DNA of 64,000 bases from positions 12,420,668 through 12,484,667 of the forward strand of contig OX453274.1 in NCBI GenBank assembly GCA_949710005.1. The letters are read 5' to 3'. The notes under the pieces are model-generated. The model ran no database searches. It saw nothing but the letters and a program-made list of their open reading frames with translations, and was not told where the DNA came from. The stretch's first letter is position 1. Every line of letters starts with the position of its first letter. Source of the DNA: Ricordea florida. Its lineage: Eukaryota > Cnidaria > Anthozoa > Corallimorpharia > Ricordeidae. This document shows, one piece after another, positions 25,801-35,861 of the stretch. Position numbers and translations under genes: made by a program.

Positions 25801-27111
25801 CACCCTAGGTAGTAGGTTTTTAAAAGTAATCTGTTAACATGTATTCTACTGTCCAACGTGTATTTTCCACACAATATCTGGCATCCTAAATCTTTAGAAT
25901 GCAAGTGACATCTTAGCGATCTGGCGTGCAGTCTTGGTAGCTCAAAGTTCTATCCTTTACAGCAAACCACATAATACAAATGCATGCACTAACAGTAACT
26001 GTTAATCCACTGCACCTCCCTCCTTAGAGTATCTATAAACTGCTTGCCCTCTGCCTTGCTGACCTGCATTGTAAGTTTGTACTGTAGCATAATATTATTA
26101 ATTATATTTTCATTTATTTGTTGTTTTAGGAGGCTTTGGTCAGGTTAATGGAGGATGCATCAGATGCTAAGTCAGCTGTCGAGACACTAGCAAGGCAACT
26201 CTTCACAAGTGATGAGCTGCAAAATTCATCAGTTACTGGCTTTCAGTGTAATAAGGATTATCAATCAAGACCAGGCCTGAGTCCATCAAGGAGGGGCATT
26301 TTAGAAAGTGAGTTAATTTATTTATATGCATATAACATGTATTTCCTTTCTGCATGCTTCCATATGCTAACTCTCCCAGATAAAAAAAAAAAAAAAAAAA
26401 ACAGATCTCGTGGTCTCCCAGCTGCCAAGTCACCTAGCAGTCTTCTCCCGGTTAAAAGCAACATTGGAATCAGGGCTGTCATTAAGGACCATAACCTGTA
26501 ACACCTATTATGGCTGAGTCAACTTGATGTTATGGGTGAAGACAGGCATTGATTGCTGTTATGTTGTATACAGAGGGAATTGTGCTATGGGTGGTAACTT
26601 TAATGAAACAGCTGCTTAAAATCTTAATGACAGCCCTGGGAATACTTTCCTCAGCACTTGCCTAAGTATTAACTGCAAATCTTCCCAATATCTTATTAAA
26701 ATTTTTGGTTTCTCCAATTCATGTTACAGCCTTAGCTGCATTTTCCTTAACTTCTTACCTGAAAGATTCAAGACATTTGCAAAATATTAAAGGAAAGTTA
26801 TCATCATCAAAGCCACATAAGTTATTGTTTCAATTGGTGATTTAAGAAATTCAAGTTGACAACAAAAGGTGCATTGGGGTGGGAGGGGGGGTTATAATGT
26901 TAGTTGGCTTACATTACGGGCAGTAAGCATGCATATTATTAACACTGATTTTCATTTGGTTTTCCTGTTTACAGGTATTGTATTGAAGAAAGGCTTCTCA
27001 GCAGCTTCAAGGTCATCTGTAAGAAAAGATCTTGGCCTGGTTCTGAAGAAGGCCCGAGCAAACTACCAAAACAAGGCCAAATGCAAAGGACAAGAACAGA
27101 GAAAGCTATAA
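22851..27111 (+). pseudogene. BEN-domain protein gene carried by the CACTA-like element
   Basis: Divergent from the transposase. Exon 1 (22851-23022) begins MPKYVVVDWRSWGIEA and ends at GTAAGT. Exon 2 (from 23583, after CATGTAG) is Lys-rich, has an in-frame TAA near 23736 and changes frame near 24120. The next part (24121-25023) is a Ser/Gln/His-rich low-complexity region with repeated FSTPQHQQ units, followed by LCSLEAEFERMKRKQKK and GTAAGT (about 25064). Exons near 25580-25650, 26131-26310 and 26975-27111 encode the C-terminus. There, ARQLFTSDELQNSSVTGFQ and LKKGFSAASRSSVRKDLGLV match the BEN fold (a DNA-binding helical domain). Splice sites are good, but stops and shifts in the middle make it a probable pseudogene. 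It may help the transposase bind the element ends or DNA/chromatin. Confidence 0.6.
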
Positions 27112-27469
27112 AAAACATTTCATGTGCCTTCCTTTTTTAAAAAAATACATTTCATAATTTTTCTTCAGTTTCTGTGTCAGAGATACAGACAAAAGTTTCA
27201 TGTTAGATATACAATTTTTGGAATAAAAGTTATAATACCTGTATATTATAATTTGTTTAACATGTTTCAGTTGCATTTCAAATAAATTTATTTGGTATCT
27301 GAAAAATCCAGATGACTTTTGTTTTTGTTGGACATGTGAATGCTATAAACAGAAAGCTTGAATAAGTGACACGTTAAATTTGTACAAAATGTAGATATGA
27401 CTGATTTATTAAAAATAGCTACATGTTAAGAGGGTTTCTTAACCATTAAATTCTGAAAGAAGGCAGAAC

Positions 27470-27826
27470 AGTTCTAAAAAATCTAGAATATGCTAGAAAA
27501 AGCTAGAAACAAATATGTTATCAACTTGCTTACATTAGGGAGGAAGCTAGAATTTTCCAGAAAAATCTAGACAGCACCTTTTTAAAATAAGCTGGAAAAA
27601 CCTGGAAAACCCTGATTTGATCCCAATTTATAATTTTCTCTAATAAGCTGGCAGATTTGACCCTAATTAGCATGTTTCATTAACATTCTAGAACTTTCTA
27701 GAACATTCTAGAATTTTCCAGAAAAGAAAACTGGTAAATTCTAGAAATTTCTAGGTATATTTTCTGTAATATTTCTAGAAAAATTCTAGAAATAACCAGA
27801 ATATTCCAGTTTTGTTTTGCAAGGGT
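27470..27826 (-). repeat. Right terminus and subterminal repeats of the CACTA-like element
   Basis: More than ten CTAGAA/TTCTAG words, together with TTCCAG and CTGGAA, lead to the terminal GCAAGGG. This is the inverted counterpart of the left end at 18073-18340. Confidence 0.7.
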
Positions 27827-27829
27827 ATT

Positions 27830-28860
27830 AGCGCCAAAAAAAGAAACTATTGTAAGCGCCTCTTATGCAAACATAACAGTTTTTTATTCTATCAACGTTT
27901 ACCGGAATAGGACTAAGCATTCTGCTTTATTACAAAACCGCATCAGTTTGTCTTGTATTCTTTCTTTCTTGAAATTGACTGTAAACTTCTGAGATAGCCG
28001 AGGCTGCCTTTTTGTCAAGGGTCGAGGGTAGCATTTCAAGAGTCCCTTTTTACCGAAAAAGGTCTTAAGAATGAATTCAATTGAGATGATACATAAACTA
28101 AGAAAGTAATCAACTATTATCGCTGTCTTTAGATTTGGGGGAGCTTGAAATGCCCAAAAAACGACATTCTAAACGCAGGGATGCATGTAATTTTCCTGGG
28201 AAAATCAAATTCTTTTAGCACGAAGTAAATAAATTTCCGAGTCACCCAATGTTGACCTTTGCCCCTTTCTATGCAGTAAGGACATTTTAGCAGAGTAAGT
28301 CACCTTATTGTAATTTGCTCATATGAATTGAAAAAATAGTATATTGGTGACGACAAAATATGCTTAAATCGTCACTAAGACGTATATTTCTATACTCTTG
28401 CAATTTCATTGCGTTACACAATTTGACACGTGTTGTACGAACTAAGATAACGTAACTGTCAAGTTTGTCGATTCATCATACACAGTGGTGAAACCATTCC
28501 CTTTATCCGCTACTGATACAGCTTGGTGAATAAAAAAAAATGGACGAAAGGGTAGCTGCTTCGATGATTTAAAAGTACTTTACATTTACATGATTCCGTG
28601 AGGTAATTATATTAAATATTTGTTTGAAGGTTGGTGTTTGTCGAAGTAAAATGTTCAATGGCGCATCACCAGAAGCATTTGAAGACCCGTCGACACCAAA
28701 GGCTGATTGGAGAGACAAAAGTACAACTATCCTCGGAAAAAGTATATATTTATAATATCTTAAAGACATTCTCCACTGGCAAGCGGTGGCAATTCGCATT
28801 ACATAAAGAGTCGAAGTTTCTCTCTACTACACCTGAGGAAATGCGAGGCTGACGTAGTCA
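27830..28860. other. Non-coding stretch between two elements
   Basis: No domain is recognised. A plus-strand frame at 28631-28852 is short and featureless. Confidence 0.4.
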
Positions 28861-29189
28861 TGCTTAAAGTGCCCCTGCGATCAAATTTTTCACATTTCAT
28901 CTTTTTCCATTTTCGCGTAGAATATGACTCTCTCACTTACCTTGCCAAATTTCGATCCATTTCGAGCAACAGAAGTCAACTTTTTCTAACCGTTTTATTC
29001 GAGATTTTGCGACCGCCATTATTTGGTCTTGTTCCGGAAGTAGATCTGAATGCCTCCTTGGGATTAAAGGAAGTGACGTCAAAGGCTCAACACGAAAAAT
29101 GCATATGGCGAATTGCCATACAGAGTTCTGTACTCAATTCACAATCGTTTTTTGCGACTTTTATCACCAGTATCTAACCCAACATAAAT

Positions 29190-30140
29190 GACGGAAGCCC
29201 AAGCATAGTACAAGATTGCAGCAATCGTTCAAACCATGCTGCTGGGATTTCATTACATCGTAGTCCCGTAAATAAGTCGGAGCGGGAGAATTGGGTTCGC
29301 TTTGTGCGTACTCGCTGCGCAAATTTTAACCCAAAAGGAGTTTTTGTTATTTGCTCCGATCGCTTTTTGGAAGACTGCTTCGAGAGAACTCTGCATGTGG
29401 AAGGATTAAGGCGAAGACTTCTCCCATGTTCAGTTCCTACTATCTATAGAAAAGGACCAGAAAAACCATCCTCTGAGCGATCTCGTCGAAAGGTAAGTCC
29501 ACGTGTTTTCGTAGTTTGTTTACGTTCGATTAAAGTTGCATAAATAATAGGGATAACTGCATTTGGTCGTGTAGGAGCTTCCAAAATATTCCAATAACGA
29601 CTGTATTATCTGCCTTACACAAAAACGCCTAATAAGTTATAAAGTGGCACATGTCGTGGCCAGTGAGATGTATACTGAATATATATAAATGGTACATATA
29701 AGTTTGAAAACACTTATATACTGTATACGTAGCTCTGCTATCACAGCATTGAGCACTTTATGCCAAGGTTGACTGTATCTTCATATGTAAATGGTACATA
29801 TAAACAAGATGAGATGATGTCCTTCATCAGTGCGTAGAATTGATATTTCTACTGGCCTGTTAAAATTTCCTTCGTAATAGATTGAAAATGTTTCATTTTT
29901 CTTAGATCGTAAAAGAAATTTTGGATTCTCAAGCTGCATCGTCCCACGAGTCGCGGCAGAAGGAGGACGTCAGCGGCAAGAGAGGAGTCAAAGGGTGTCA
30001 TGGATGAACTGACAGAACAGGAACCAGCAGCCCTACACACTATGATCCTGGACAAGGAGGACAAAGGTGCAGCTAAAACCGAATACAACTGGCAAAAAGC
30101 AAAGGAGACAGTGATATGTCCTCCTACCTGTTCTGGTATT
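29190..30140 (+). pseudogene. THAP-domain protein, damaged
   Basis: The exon at 29190-29492 encodes a THAP zinc-finger domain. It has DCSNRSNHAAGISLHRSPV, then the conserved WVRFVRTRCANFNP, then VICSDRFLEDCFE and the closing SVPTIY, ending at a GTAAGT donor. THAP domains bind DNA through a C2CH zinc site. Here the final ligand position, normally CSxHF, reads CSDRF, so the last His is lost. No clear first Cys pair or start codon is visible. A second exon (from 29906, after TTTCTTAG) continues with IVKEILDSQAASSHE and then shifts frame into a Glu/Lys-rich segment to about 30140. It lies inside the left part of the 3.8-kb inverted-repeat element. Its family includes P-element transposases, but no transposase core follows. 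Confidence 0.65.
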
Positions 30141-30553
30141 AATAGCTGTAAGATTTTTGTAATCCACTGTCGTGTGATAATAATTTCAAAGGCTATTTGA
30201 ATGAGGCTGTTTACAGCTTAGCCCACAGGCTGTGTCTAGTGCAAATAATCAAATGAATATAATTTATAAAACTTCTCAAACAAGTGATAGTGACTATAAA
30301 ATTGTTCCAAACTTGTCAATGTACATTCCAGAGGGTAGTTAGTACTTCTCTTTTCTACAGATGTAGAGCTACAACCAAAGACACAAAACACAACAGTTGT
30401 TGGAAGAAAAAGGGGATAAACAGTGTGTAGGACCTGTGGAAATCCAAGGAAAGGCCATAAAAAGGGCACTGCTGCAGTACAATTGCAAGCTAGGGCATTT
30501 ATAAATCAACAGAGACCAAAACCGGAAACAACCTTTGGAGTTGGAAATACTTT

Positions 30554-30730
30554 AGGGTGATTTTGCCCCCAAATCGAGTTTTCTCATGATGGTTTCATTT
30601 GTCTGCGCTGCTTAAATTGAAAAAGGGATTCATGTATGAAGTTATTTCTAGTTTTGTCAATACTTTTGAAGTGTGCAGTTCAGTACATTTTCAAAACTGA
30701 AAATCTCTGAATTGGGGGCAAAATGACCTC
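30554..30730. mobile_element. Small MITE, ~177 bp
   Basis: The terminal inverted repeats are (G)GTGATTTTGCCCCCAA and its near reverse complement, TTGGGGGCAAAATGACC. There is no coding content. A target duplication is not obvious. Confidence 0.6.
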
Positions 30731-30979
30731 TAATAGGGGGTGAACTGGTATGGAGCGAAACAACCAGTTACCAGGGGAAATGACTAGTGAGAGTAAATTG
30801 GCCGAGAGATTACAACCAATACACCTTTTACTATGAACAGGATCAGTTGGTAATCTGCTAGTTGTAAATTTCCTATCCAAAAAAGTTTTTAATGTTAATA
30901 TACCTAACCACATCGCTTCTTCCTAGCTACATTAAGTGCCATTGGGTATAAAAATAATTATTTGTTAAACTTTATCAAA

Positions 30980-32317
30980 TTAATCATCTTCCTCATATCC
31001 CTGCAATCCCTCTTCTTTGGCAGTTGGAAAAGTTTTCCTGATGCTGTTGTAAACACAGCTAGGTAGAGGACGACGGTTAGATGCCCCAACATATCCCCAT
31101 ACAATTCTTACAAACTGTAAGCAACGGCCCGAAGGAACCTGTGGAAAAAAAATTGTACATTATATTGTGTGTTATCCCTGCCAAAATTAACTGATGTAAT
31201 TTCTAAATTATTGTTTATTTCAATCTCTCCTACTAAATTCAGGTACACTAAATTCTATACTGCTACATTCAATTTGGCCAAACTAAATTTTGAGACTACT
31301 TCAGGGAATATATACAACTAACAAAGGACAAAATACAAAGCATATTCTCGTGCCTAACTTAAACTTTCCGGGGAAGTGAATAATCACTGAAATATGCTGT
31401 AAGGGGATGTTGCATAATACATAATGTTACTATGTGCTGTTGCATTTTGGGGGTCATACGATTAACTCTAATCAGATGTGCAAATAACTGTGCATGATTT
31501 AAAATCGTATATTATTATAAACGATTCAATGTGTATATGTTGTAGTTCAATTTTATCCTTGGTTCAAATTTTATTTTCCTTTGTTTTCTGATAATGAGTT
31601 TCAAACCGAGGAAAATAAAATTTAAACCAAGGATAAAATTGAACTACAACATATACATCTACAGAAGTTCATGTAAACTTACTCGTGCTATGCTGTGTCT
31701 CCATGAGCCAACCTTGTGGTGTAGGACTTTTTCTGTTTCGTTTTAAAGCCGGCGCCAGCAGCGTGAAGAACTCATCTATTTAAACAAACTGCAACGAAAC
31801 CAGGATGTGAAGTTATGCAGTCGCCTTCTTGCTCTATCCCCTCCATTCTTTCCCAACACCGGTTCACCTCTATGCAGCATCTGCACTCTTAGTGTTTCAC
31901 GACATATTCCAAGTTGGAACACTTGCACCTTAGAAATAAAGTGTTAAATTCCCAAATTTACGTTTGCACATAGAGTAACACTTTATACAAAGAGATCAAA
32001 GTGAGACGAAAAGAACGTGGTTCAATAATAAACTAAGCTAGCTAGCGATCAAAGAGTTTGTGTCTATTAGGCAAGTAAATATGACAGGGAGAACACAAAC
32101 CAGTTTTCCACGGGTTCTACTCCAGAAAACCTGCTCCATAGAATTTCCTCTTCTTCTTCTTGAGCTACTTGCTCGAAGTACTCGGCTCTTCCTTGTTCGG
32201 TTCGTCGTTCGGCAAAAAGTCTTCGTTTGCCGAAACAAAACTATCCTCAGACGCTTCTGAAGAATGTTCACTAGTTAAATTATCCAAAGGTTCTTCGTCG
32301 GATATTGTAGACATCAT
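30980..32317 (-). pseudogene. P2X7-like cysteine-rich-domain gene, damaged
   Basis: The minus-strand start near 32317 gives an acidic N-terminus (STISDEEPLDNLTSEHSSEA...) that soon meets a stop. A middle segment at 31900-31680 is decayed. The last exon (31138-30980, after TTTTTTTTCCACAG) encodes LQFVRIVWGYVGASNRRPLP followed by SCVYNSIRKTFP and ends EEDD. This matches the C-terminal ballast-like domain found in vertebrate P2X7 receptors and in many soluble cnidarian proteins (pattern YRxFxxWxxGxLGxxxRxxLPSCxxxxIRxxFP). The ion-channel part is absent, as in those cnidarian proteins. It converges with the THAP gene. The family call for the last exon is moderate, and the exon chain is inferred. 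Confidence 0.5.
31533..31656. repeat. Near-perfect 124-bp foldback
   Basis: Arms of about 50 bp start GTATATGTTGTAGTTCAATT, share TTTATCCTTGGTT and read AAATTTTATTTTCC, then invert after a ~20-bp loop near 31585-31605. It would form a long hairpin. It is located in an intron or gap of the P2X7-like gene. Confidence 0.85.
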
Positions 32318-32769
32318 AAAAGAGGGTGAAAAAGCGCTACAACTGAGAACGTGAACAACAATTTAGGTTGTAAACAAGGAGGAAAACAGCGAACGACGTG
32401 AGAACGTTGAGCCTATGACGTCACGACCAAGGTGTATGCTGTACAAATGCAGGCTCAGATGGAACGAGTTTTAAGTAATGGCGGACGATTTTTGGGAGAC
32501 TTTGAAGCGGAAAAAAATAAAGATCGAAGGTTTGCTGCTTGTTTTTATCAACTTCTAGTGATAGTATTAAACCCAATACAACATTCTTTACACAAATTGC
32601 TCCGAAGTAAAAGTGTGTTTTTTCGTCGCAGGGGCACTTTAAGTTAAAGGCGCAATCAAAAATGGCAGAAATTGTGTTAGAATTGTCAATGATAGAGAAA
32701 ACTTTCAACGCATAAAGTTTTCTGTAGCCGAAGAAACAAAGGAATTGCGGAGCGCAACAGTTTCAAGCT

Positions 32770-32998
32770 GTTAAGGGACGGACCAATAGAAAAGTGATGA
32801 AGGGGGGGGGGAGGGTTGGGAAAAAACAAAAAAAAATTCTTGCAGAAGGAAGGTCCAATTGTGACTTTTTCACACGTAGTAAAAAAAAATCGTGCGGAGG
32901 GGTTCACCTGAACCCCTGAAGGGAAAAAAAATATTCGTGCAAGCTGAAAATCCCCCACCCACCCCCCCCTTCACTTTTCTAAAGGTCCGTCCCTAAAG
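32770..32998. mobile_element. MITE with G-run/C-run arms
   Basis: The inverted ends read TTAAGGGACGGACC...GAAAAGTGA followed by a long G run, and the mirror image with a C run (TTCACTTTTCT, GGTCCGTCCCTAAA). The total is about 229 bp, with A/T-rich interior and no gene. Confidence 0.7.
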
Positions 32999-33429
32999 AG
33001 AGAGGACATTCAACTCTGTGTCAGTTGAAATCATTGTGGAATGCTTAAGTTAGATCATCTTTATTTCGGCATTGAATCATTTGTATGCAGAATTGCAAGG
33101 GATTAAACTTCTCTCTCTACGGTTGTGTTAAGTTTATCTGTTAGTACTAATTAACCAAGCTTCAAGTTACCATTTGCTTCACCTTTTTCATGGTATCAAT
33201 TGCAATTTCATGTCGTCGAAAACACTTACTCGACGGCTCGGGAGAAGTTAACGCCATTAGTGTAAGCCAAGTGAAACATAATGTTTTGGCTGCGAAAAAC
33301 GGATTCCAAACAGGCTATCCGTCGGCAAAATGGGCATTTCGCGTCAAAAGCAATAGGAATTGAAATTTCTGGCTCTGAAATCGCCTTCCGCAATTCTCGG
33401 TAGACTTAAAGTTATCCTCATCATAAAAA

Positions 33430-33665
33430 AAAGTAAGTATAAAGGGGCGAAAATCGGGATCAAAAAAAGCATTGTCGGCCACAATTGTAACATGGTATGG
33501 TGAAAGAAAAATTTTGGGTCCAAATTTTTATAAATGTTGGACTGAAAAAAAATTGGGTTCCGAAAATCGGACAAAGAAATAATCCCATCTTCGGCCACAA
33601 TCAAAACAAGGTGCCTGAGTTAGAAAAAGGAAGAATTTGTGTCCAAAAATCGGACTTAAGTCATA
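33430..33665 (-). repeat. Right array of GATTTTCGGACC units (inverted)
   Basis: Units containing CCGAAAATCGGAC, CCAAAAATCGGACTT and CGAAAATCGGGATC are spaced about 70-90 bp apart and separated by TCGGCCACAATTG-like words. In reverse complement the cores match those at 14052-14375. Confidence 0.55.
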
Positions 33666-33901
33666 ATGATATTTTATGAGAAAAAAAGAAAAAATATAAG
33701 ATATCCTACGGAATAACTTAAAGAAATAAAACAACACTTTTAATTTTTTTACAAGACTTGTTTCGACATAGTTGTGTCATCTAAAGTTGTGAATGAGCTG
33801 CGGAATCCATTTAAAGTCCGCATAAAATTGACCAAGGAAAGCGAGTTTGATTTCTCGGTGAATTTATTCCGACAGAATATAGGCATTATCTTGCATTTTA
33901 A

Positions 33902-33941
33902 AAAATAGCGAGGTCAAAAACATAAGATCTCGCTATTTTTA
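33902..33941. repeat. Short stem-loop
   Basis: AAAAATAGCGAG pairs with CTCGCTATTTTT around a ~17-bp loop. It lies just inside the right inverted end of the 20.4-kb block, upstream of the capsid gene. Confidence 0.7.
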
Positions 33942-34071
33942 AGGGAATTTTCCTAAATTGGAAAAGGAAGATTTAGTTTGGAACGCCTTATAAGCGATAA
34001 GTTAGATTCAAATATTTCATCTAAAACCCCTTTCGCTTTAAAAAGCGGCATCTACTCTGCATAGAGTTACA

Positions 34072-34575
34072 ATGAATCCCTCCGTTATCAGTGAACCCAG
34101 GTGAGACTGTATTTATTTGAGTATTCCAAAATTGGCTAAGAATATGGTAATTGTACCAAATAGTGTTTTTATTGTATTTAATTTAGTAGTCAGTGATCAT
34201 GCGAATAATACGGTTATGAATAATCTATGTAGGAATTTAGTGAAAGAAATGGTAATACTATACGGCGGTGAATATCTCAAGGACACGAAACGATATGATT
34301 TGTTCAAAACGTATTCTGATATTTTCTTAGAGTCAGAAATCCGAAGAGATAAAATTCGTCGAGGAATAAGTAACCTTAATCTAGTTAGATTACGTACTGG
34401 TGCGGGTAACGGTGATATATCAAAAACTGACGATGAACGATTGAAAGCCCTACATGGCACTAAATATTGTATTCCGATTGATCATCCCATATTAACCGAC
34501 CACGGTGTATTTTCTCCTTATTCTTCTGTGTATTTTGCATTAAGTGAATGTGGAAAACCACAAAATTATAGCTAA
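34072..34575 (+). pseudogene. Polinton major capsid protein (N-terminal part), broken
   Basis: A start at 34072 runs into a TGA at 34102, then is open to 34575 (about 150 residues). Motifs SIPKLAKNMVIVPNS, NNLCRNLVKEMVILYGGEYL and ALHGTKYCIPIDHPILTDHG match the N-terminal region of the Polinton/adintovirus double-jelly-roll capsid protein as I know the family. The family's usual length is 500 residues or more, so most of the second jelly roll is missing. The protein would form the hexagonal capsomers of a virion. It heads the rightward gene cluster ahead of the TFIIB-like fragment and the ATPase. The lost C-terminal half and the internal stop mean no capsid could be made. Confidence 0.75.
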
Positions 34576-34629
34576 AATGTTTTAAAATACAACCAAGATA
34601 TGTTAGTAAAGTTGTGAAACCTCCTTATA

Positions 34630-34875
34630 CTATTCAGATTATCTAGATTATGATTGTTGGAATTTCAATCTCAATTTGGATGACGTGGATGAAGTCACAA
34701 ATAAGCTGGAATCTTACGATATCATGGACCAACATCGACCTCAAACCATTGCAGCTACCTGCATTTATTCTACAGCAATGAAAAAAAGGTATTCCATTAG
34801 ATACAAACCAAATATCTAAAACCTGTGGAGTTACGGAATCAACGATTAGACGGTTATTTCGCTATTTAACCATAG
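34630..34875 (+). pseudogene. TFIIB-like cyclin-fold fragment
   Basis: A frame from about 34640 has DDVDEVTNKLESYDIMDQHR and then RPQTIAATCIYSTAMKK, and shifts frame at an A-run near 34781. It continues with IPLDTNQISKTCGVTESTIR and a final RRLFRYL. This is the pattern of a TFIIB/TFB cyclin repeat: a helix ending with P..IAA..IY, then a helix-turn-helix with (R/K)xTxxxIxxxxGVTExTIRxxY. The N-terminal zinc ribbon and first cyclin repeat are not seen; upstream sequence is full of stops. It lies between the capsid and ATPase genes, ending where the ATPase ATG begins. With the TBP-fold gene at 11.4-11.9 kb, it suggests the element encoded its own transcription initiation factors. The call rests on pattern reading, without a search. 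Confidence 0.6.
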
Positions 34876-35473
34876 ATGGAAGAGTTAAGGTCTAAATTAC
34901 CATGTCATGTAATTAATACTGGACCTACAAATTGTGGAAAAGCTAGATATGTAGTGGATCAGTTAAGAGGCCCATTTAGAAAAGCACTTGAATATATGGT
35001 TCTTATTTGCCCAACTTATATTAAGAATAAAACATACCGTGGATTTGCTCGTAACGATAGGAGATTTTTAGTAGCTTCACCAGATGCCAGCAATAGTGAG
35101 GAAGTTAGTCAAATATTAACTGATTGTGAAACATTATTTTCCGGAACTGAAACATTAATAATTTTGAATGACTGCACTTCGAGTCATGAAGTCAAACAGC
35201 AAAGCAATAAATTTATAAGTTTAGCGTTTTCTGGACGACATCAAGGTTTATATCCAAACCATTCCGAGATAATGTAGTGGCCATAATTGCGTTCCATAAT
35301 CCATCTCAAATTGGGACTAAAATGTTGTTCCAAGATTTCTCTGGAACTTTAGATTTGGCAACTGTTCAACGATTTATCGAATTATGAAGATCCAAAAAAT
35401 ATTGTAGATTTTGCTTATGTTTACGATATCCATTTAACTGCTATCTAGAAATACCATCTGTTATAGATTCATA
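34876..35473 (+). pseudogene. Polinton DNA-packaging ATPase, degenerate
   Basis: It starts MEELRSKLPCHVINTGPT. The Walker A position reads GPTNCGKA where the family has GPTGCGKT, so the nucleotide-binding Thr and a Gly are lost. LIILNDC fits the Walker B strand, with Asn replacing the usual first Asp. After FSGRHQGLYPN the frame is lost at 35277, but the family's continuation is visible in another frame (PFRDNVVAIIAFHNPSQIGT near 35258-35320), up to about 35470. FtsK/HerA-type ATPases pump DNA into capsids. Together with the capsid gene this shows that the element descends from a virus-like Polinton. Confidence 0.85.
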
Positions 35474-35861
35474 ATGTCAGTAGAAAAAAATTTAGAAAAT
35501 ACGAATAAGCCCGAAGAAAATAAAGATAGAGTCGAAGAGGCTCTTGATAACCAAAGAAAAACTCTCGCTATTCTTGCAAGTCTAGGTTCAGTCTACTAAG
35601 GAATATCTAGGTCAAGAATTAACTTTAGGAGACATTAAGAAACTAAACAGTAAACAGATAGAGAAATATTATTATCGGTATCAAGTTGTTCTTGGAAAGC
35701 AAGTCACCACTGGTTTAGTCGACTCAGCCCTATATACTGCTTCACTTGTAACAAGTAAGATATTACCAATTGATAATTGTGAAAGTTTGTGTGAGGATGA
35801 GGACGATATGGTGAAACAAGAATTGAGTAATATTGCCGGGCTCTTAGCGGATTATTTATAG
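35474..35861 (+). pseudogene. Polinton small virion-type ORF (PY-like), two frames
   Basis: It starts MSVEKNLENTNKPEENK, a charged N-terminus, and after a stop near 35598 continues in another frame: ELTLGDIKKLNSKQIEKYY, then KQVTTGLVDSALYTAS and a C-terminal LSNIAGLLADYL. I recognise this as the small helical protein that follows the ATPase in many animal Polintons. Its function is not established. It is broken by a frameshift. Confidence 0.5.

Larger units (their letters stand above)
18073..27826. mobile_element. 9.75-kb CACTA/EnSpm-like DNA transposon
   Basis: The termini are CCCTTGCAAAA at the left and its reverse complement at the right, with TA flanking each side (18071-18072 and 27827-27828) as a possible 2-bp target duplication. 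Subterminal regions at both ends are dense in CTAGAA/TTCTAG and CTGGAA/TTCCAG words, a feature of CACTA elements. Inside are two divergent genes: a Tnp2-like transposase (minus strand) and a BEN-domain gene (plus strand). The termini do not read CACTA, so the superfamily label depends on the transposase and could be revised. Confidence 0.7.
28863..32643. mobile_element. 3.8-kb element with THAP and P2X7-like genes between inverted repeats
   Basis: Both ends carry CTTAAAGTGCCCCTGCGA in inverted orientation. Weaker inverted similarity continues for about 240 bp, to a shared GTGACGTCA and GGCTCAAC segment (29073-29095 and 32402-32422). Inside, a THAP-type gene reads rightward and a P2X7-like gene reads leftward, so both start at the repeats and converge. 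I see no clear target duplication and no DDE or P-element transposase core. This may be a non-autonomous or partial element, or an inverted promoter duplication around two host-derived genes. Confidence 0.5.
13606..33989. mobile_element. 20.4-kb block with inverted ends, nested in the Polinton
   Basis: The left edge starts AAGGCGTTCCAAACTAAAT, and the right edge ends with the reverse complement of the same motif. The inverted match runs about 50 bp (13606-13655 with 33940-33989). Both edges are flanked by ATAA (13602-13605 and 33990-33993), a possible 4-bp target duplication. Further in, both sides carry short tandem repeats built on GATTTTCGGACC in opposite orientation. The block falls exactly between the integrase and capsid gene starts. 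It could be one large transposon later filled with other elements. Alternatively, the inverted motifs are promoter regions shared by the divergent integrase and capsid genes. No transposase specific to this block was identified. Confidence 0.5.
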
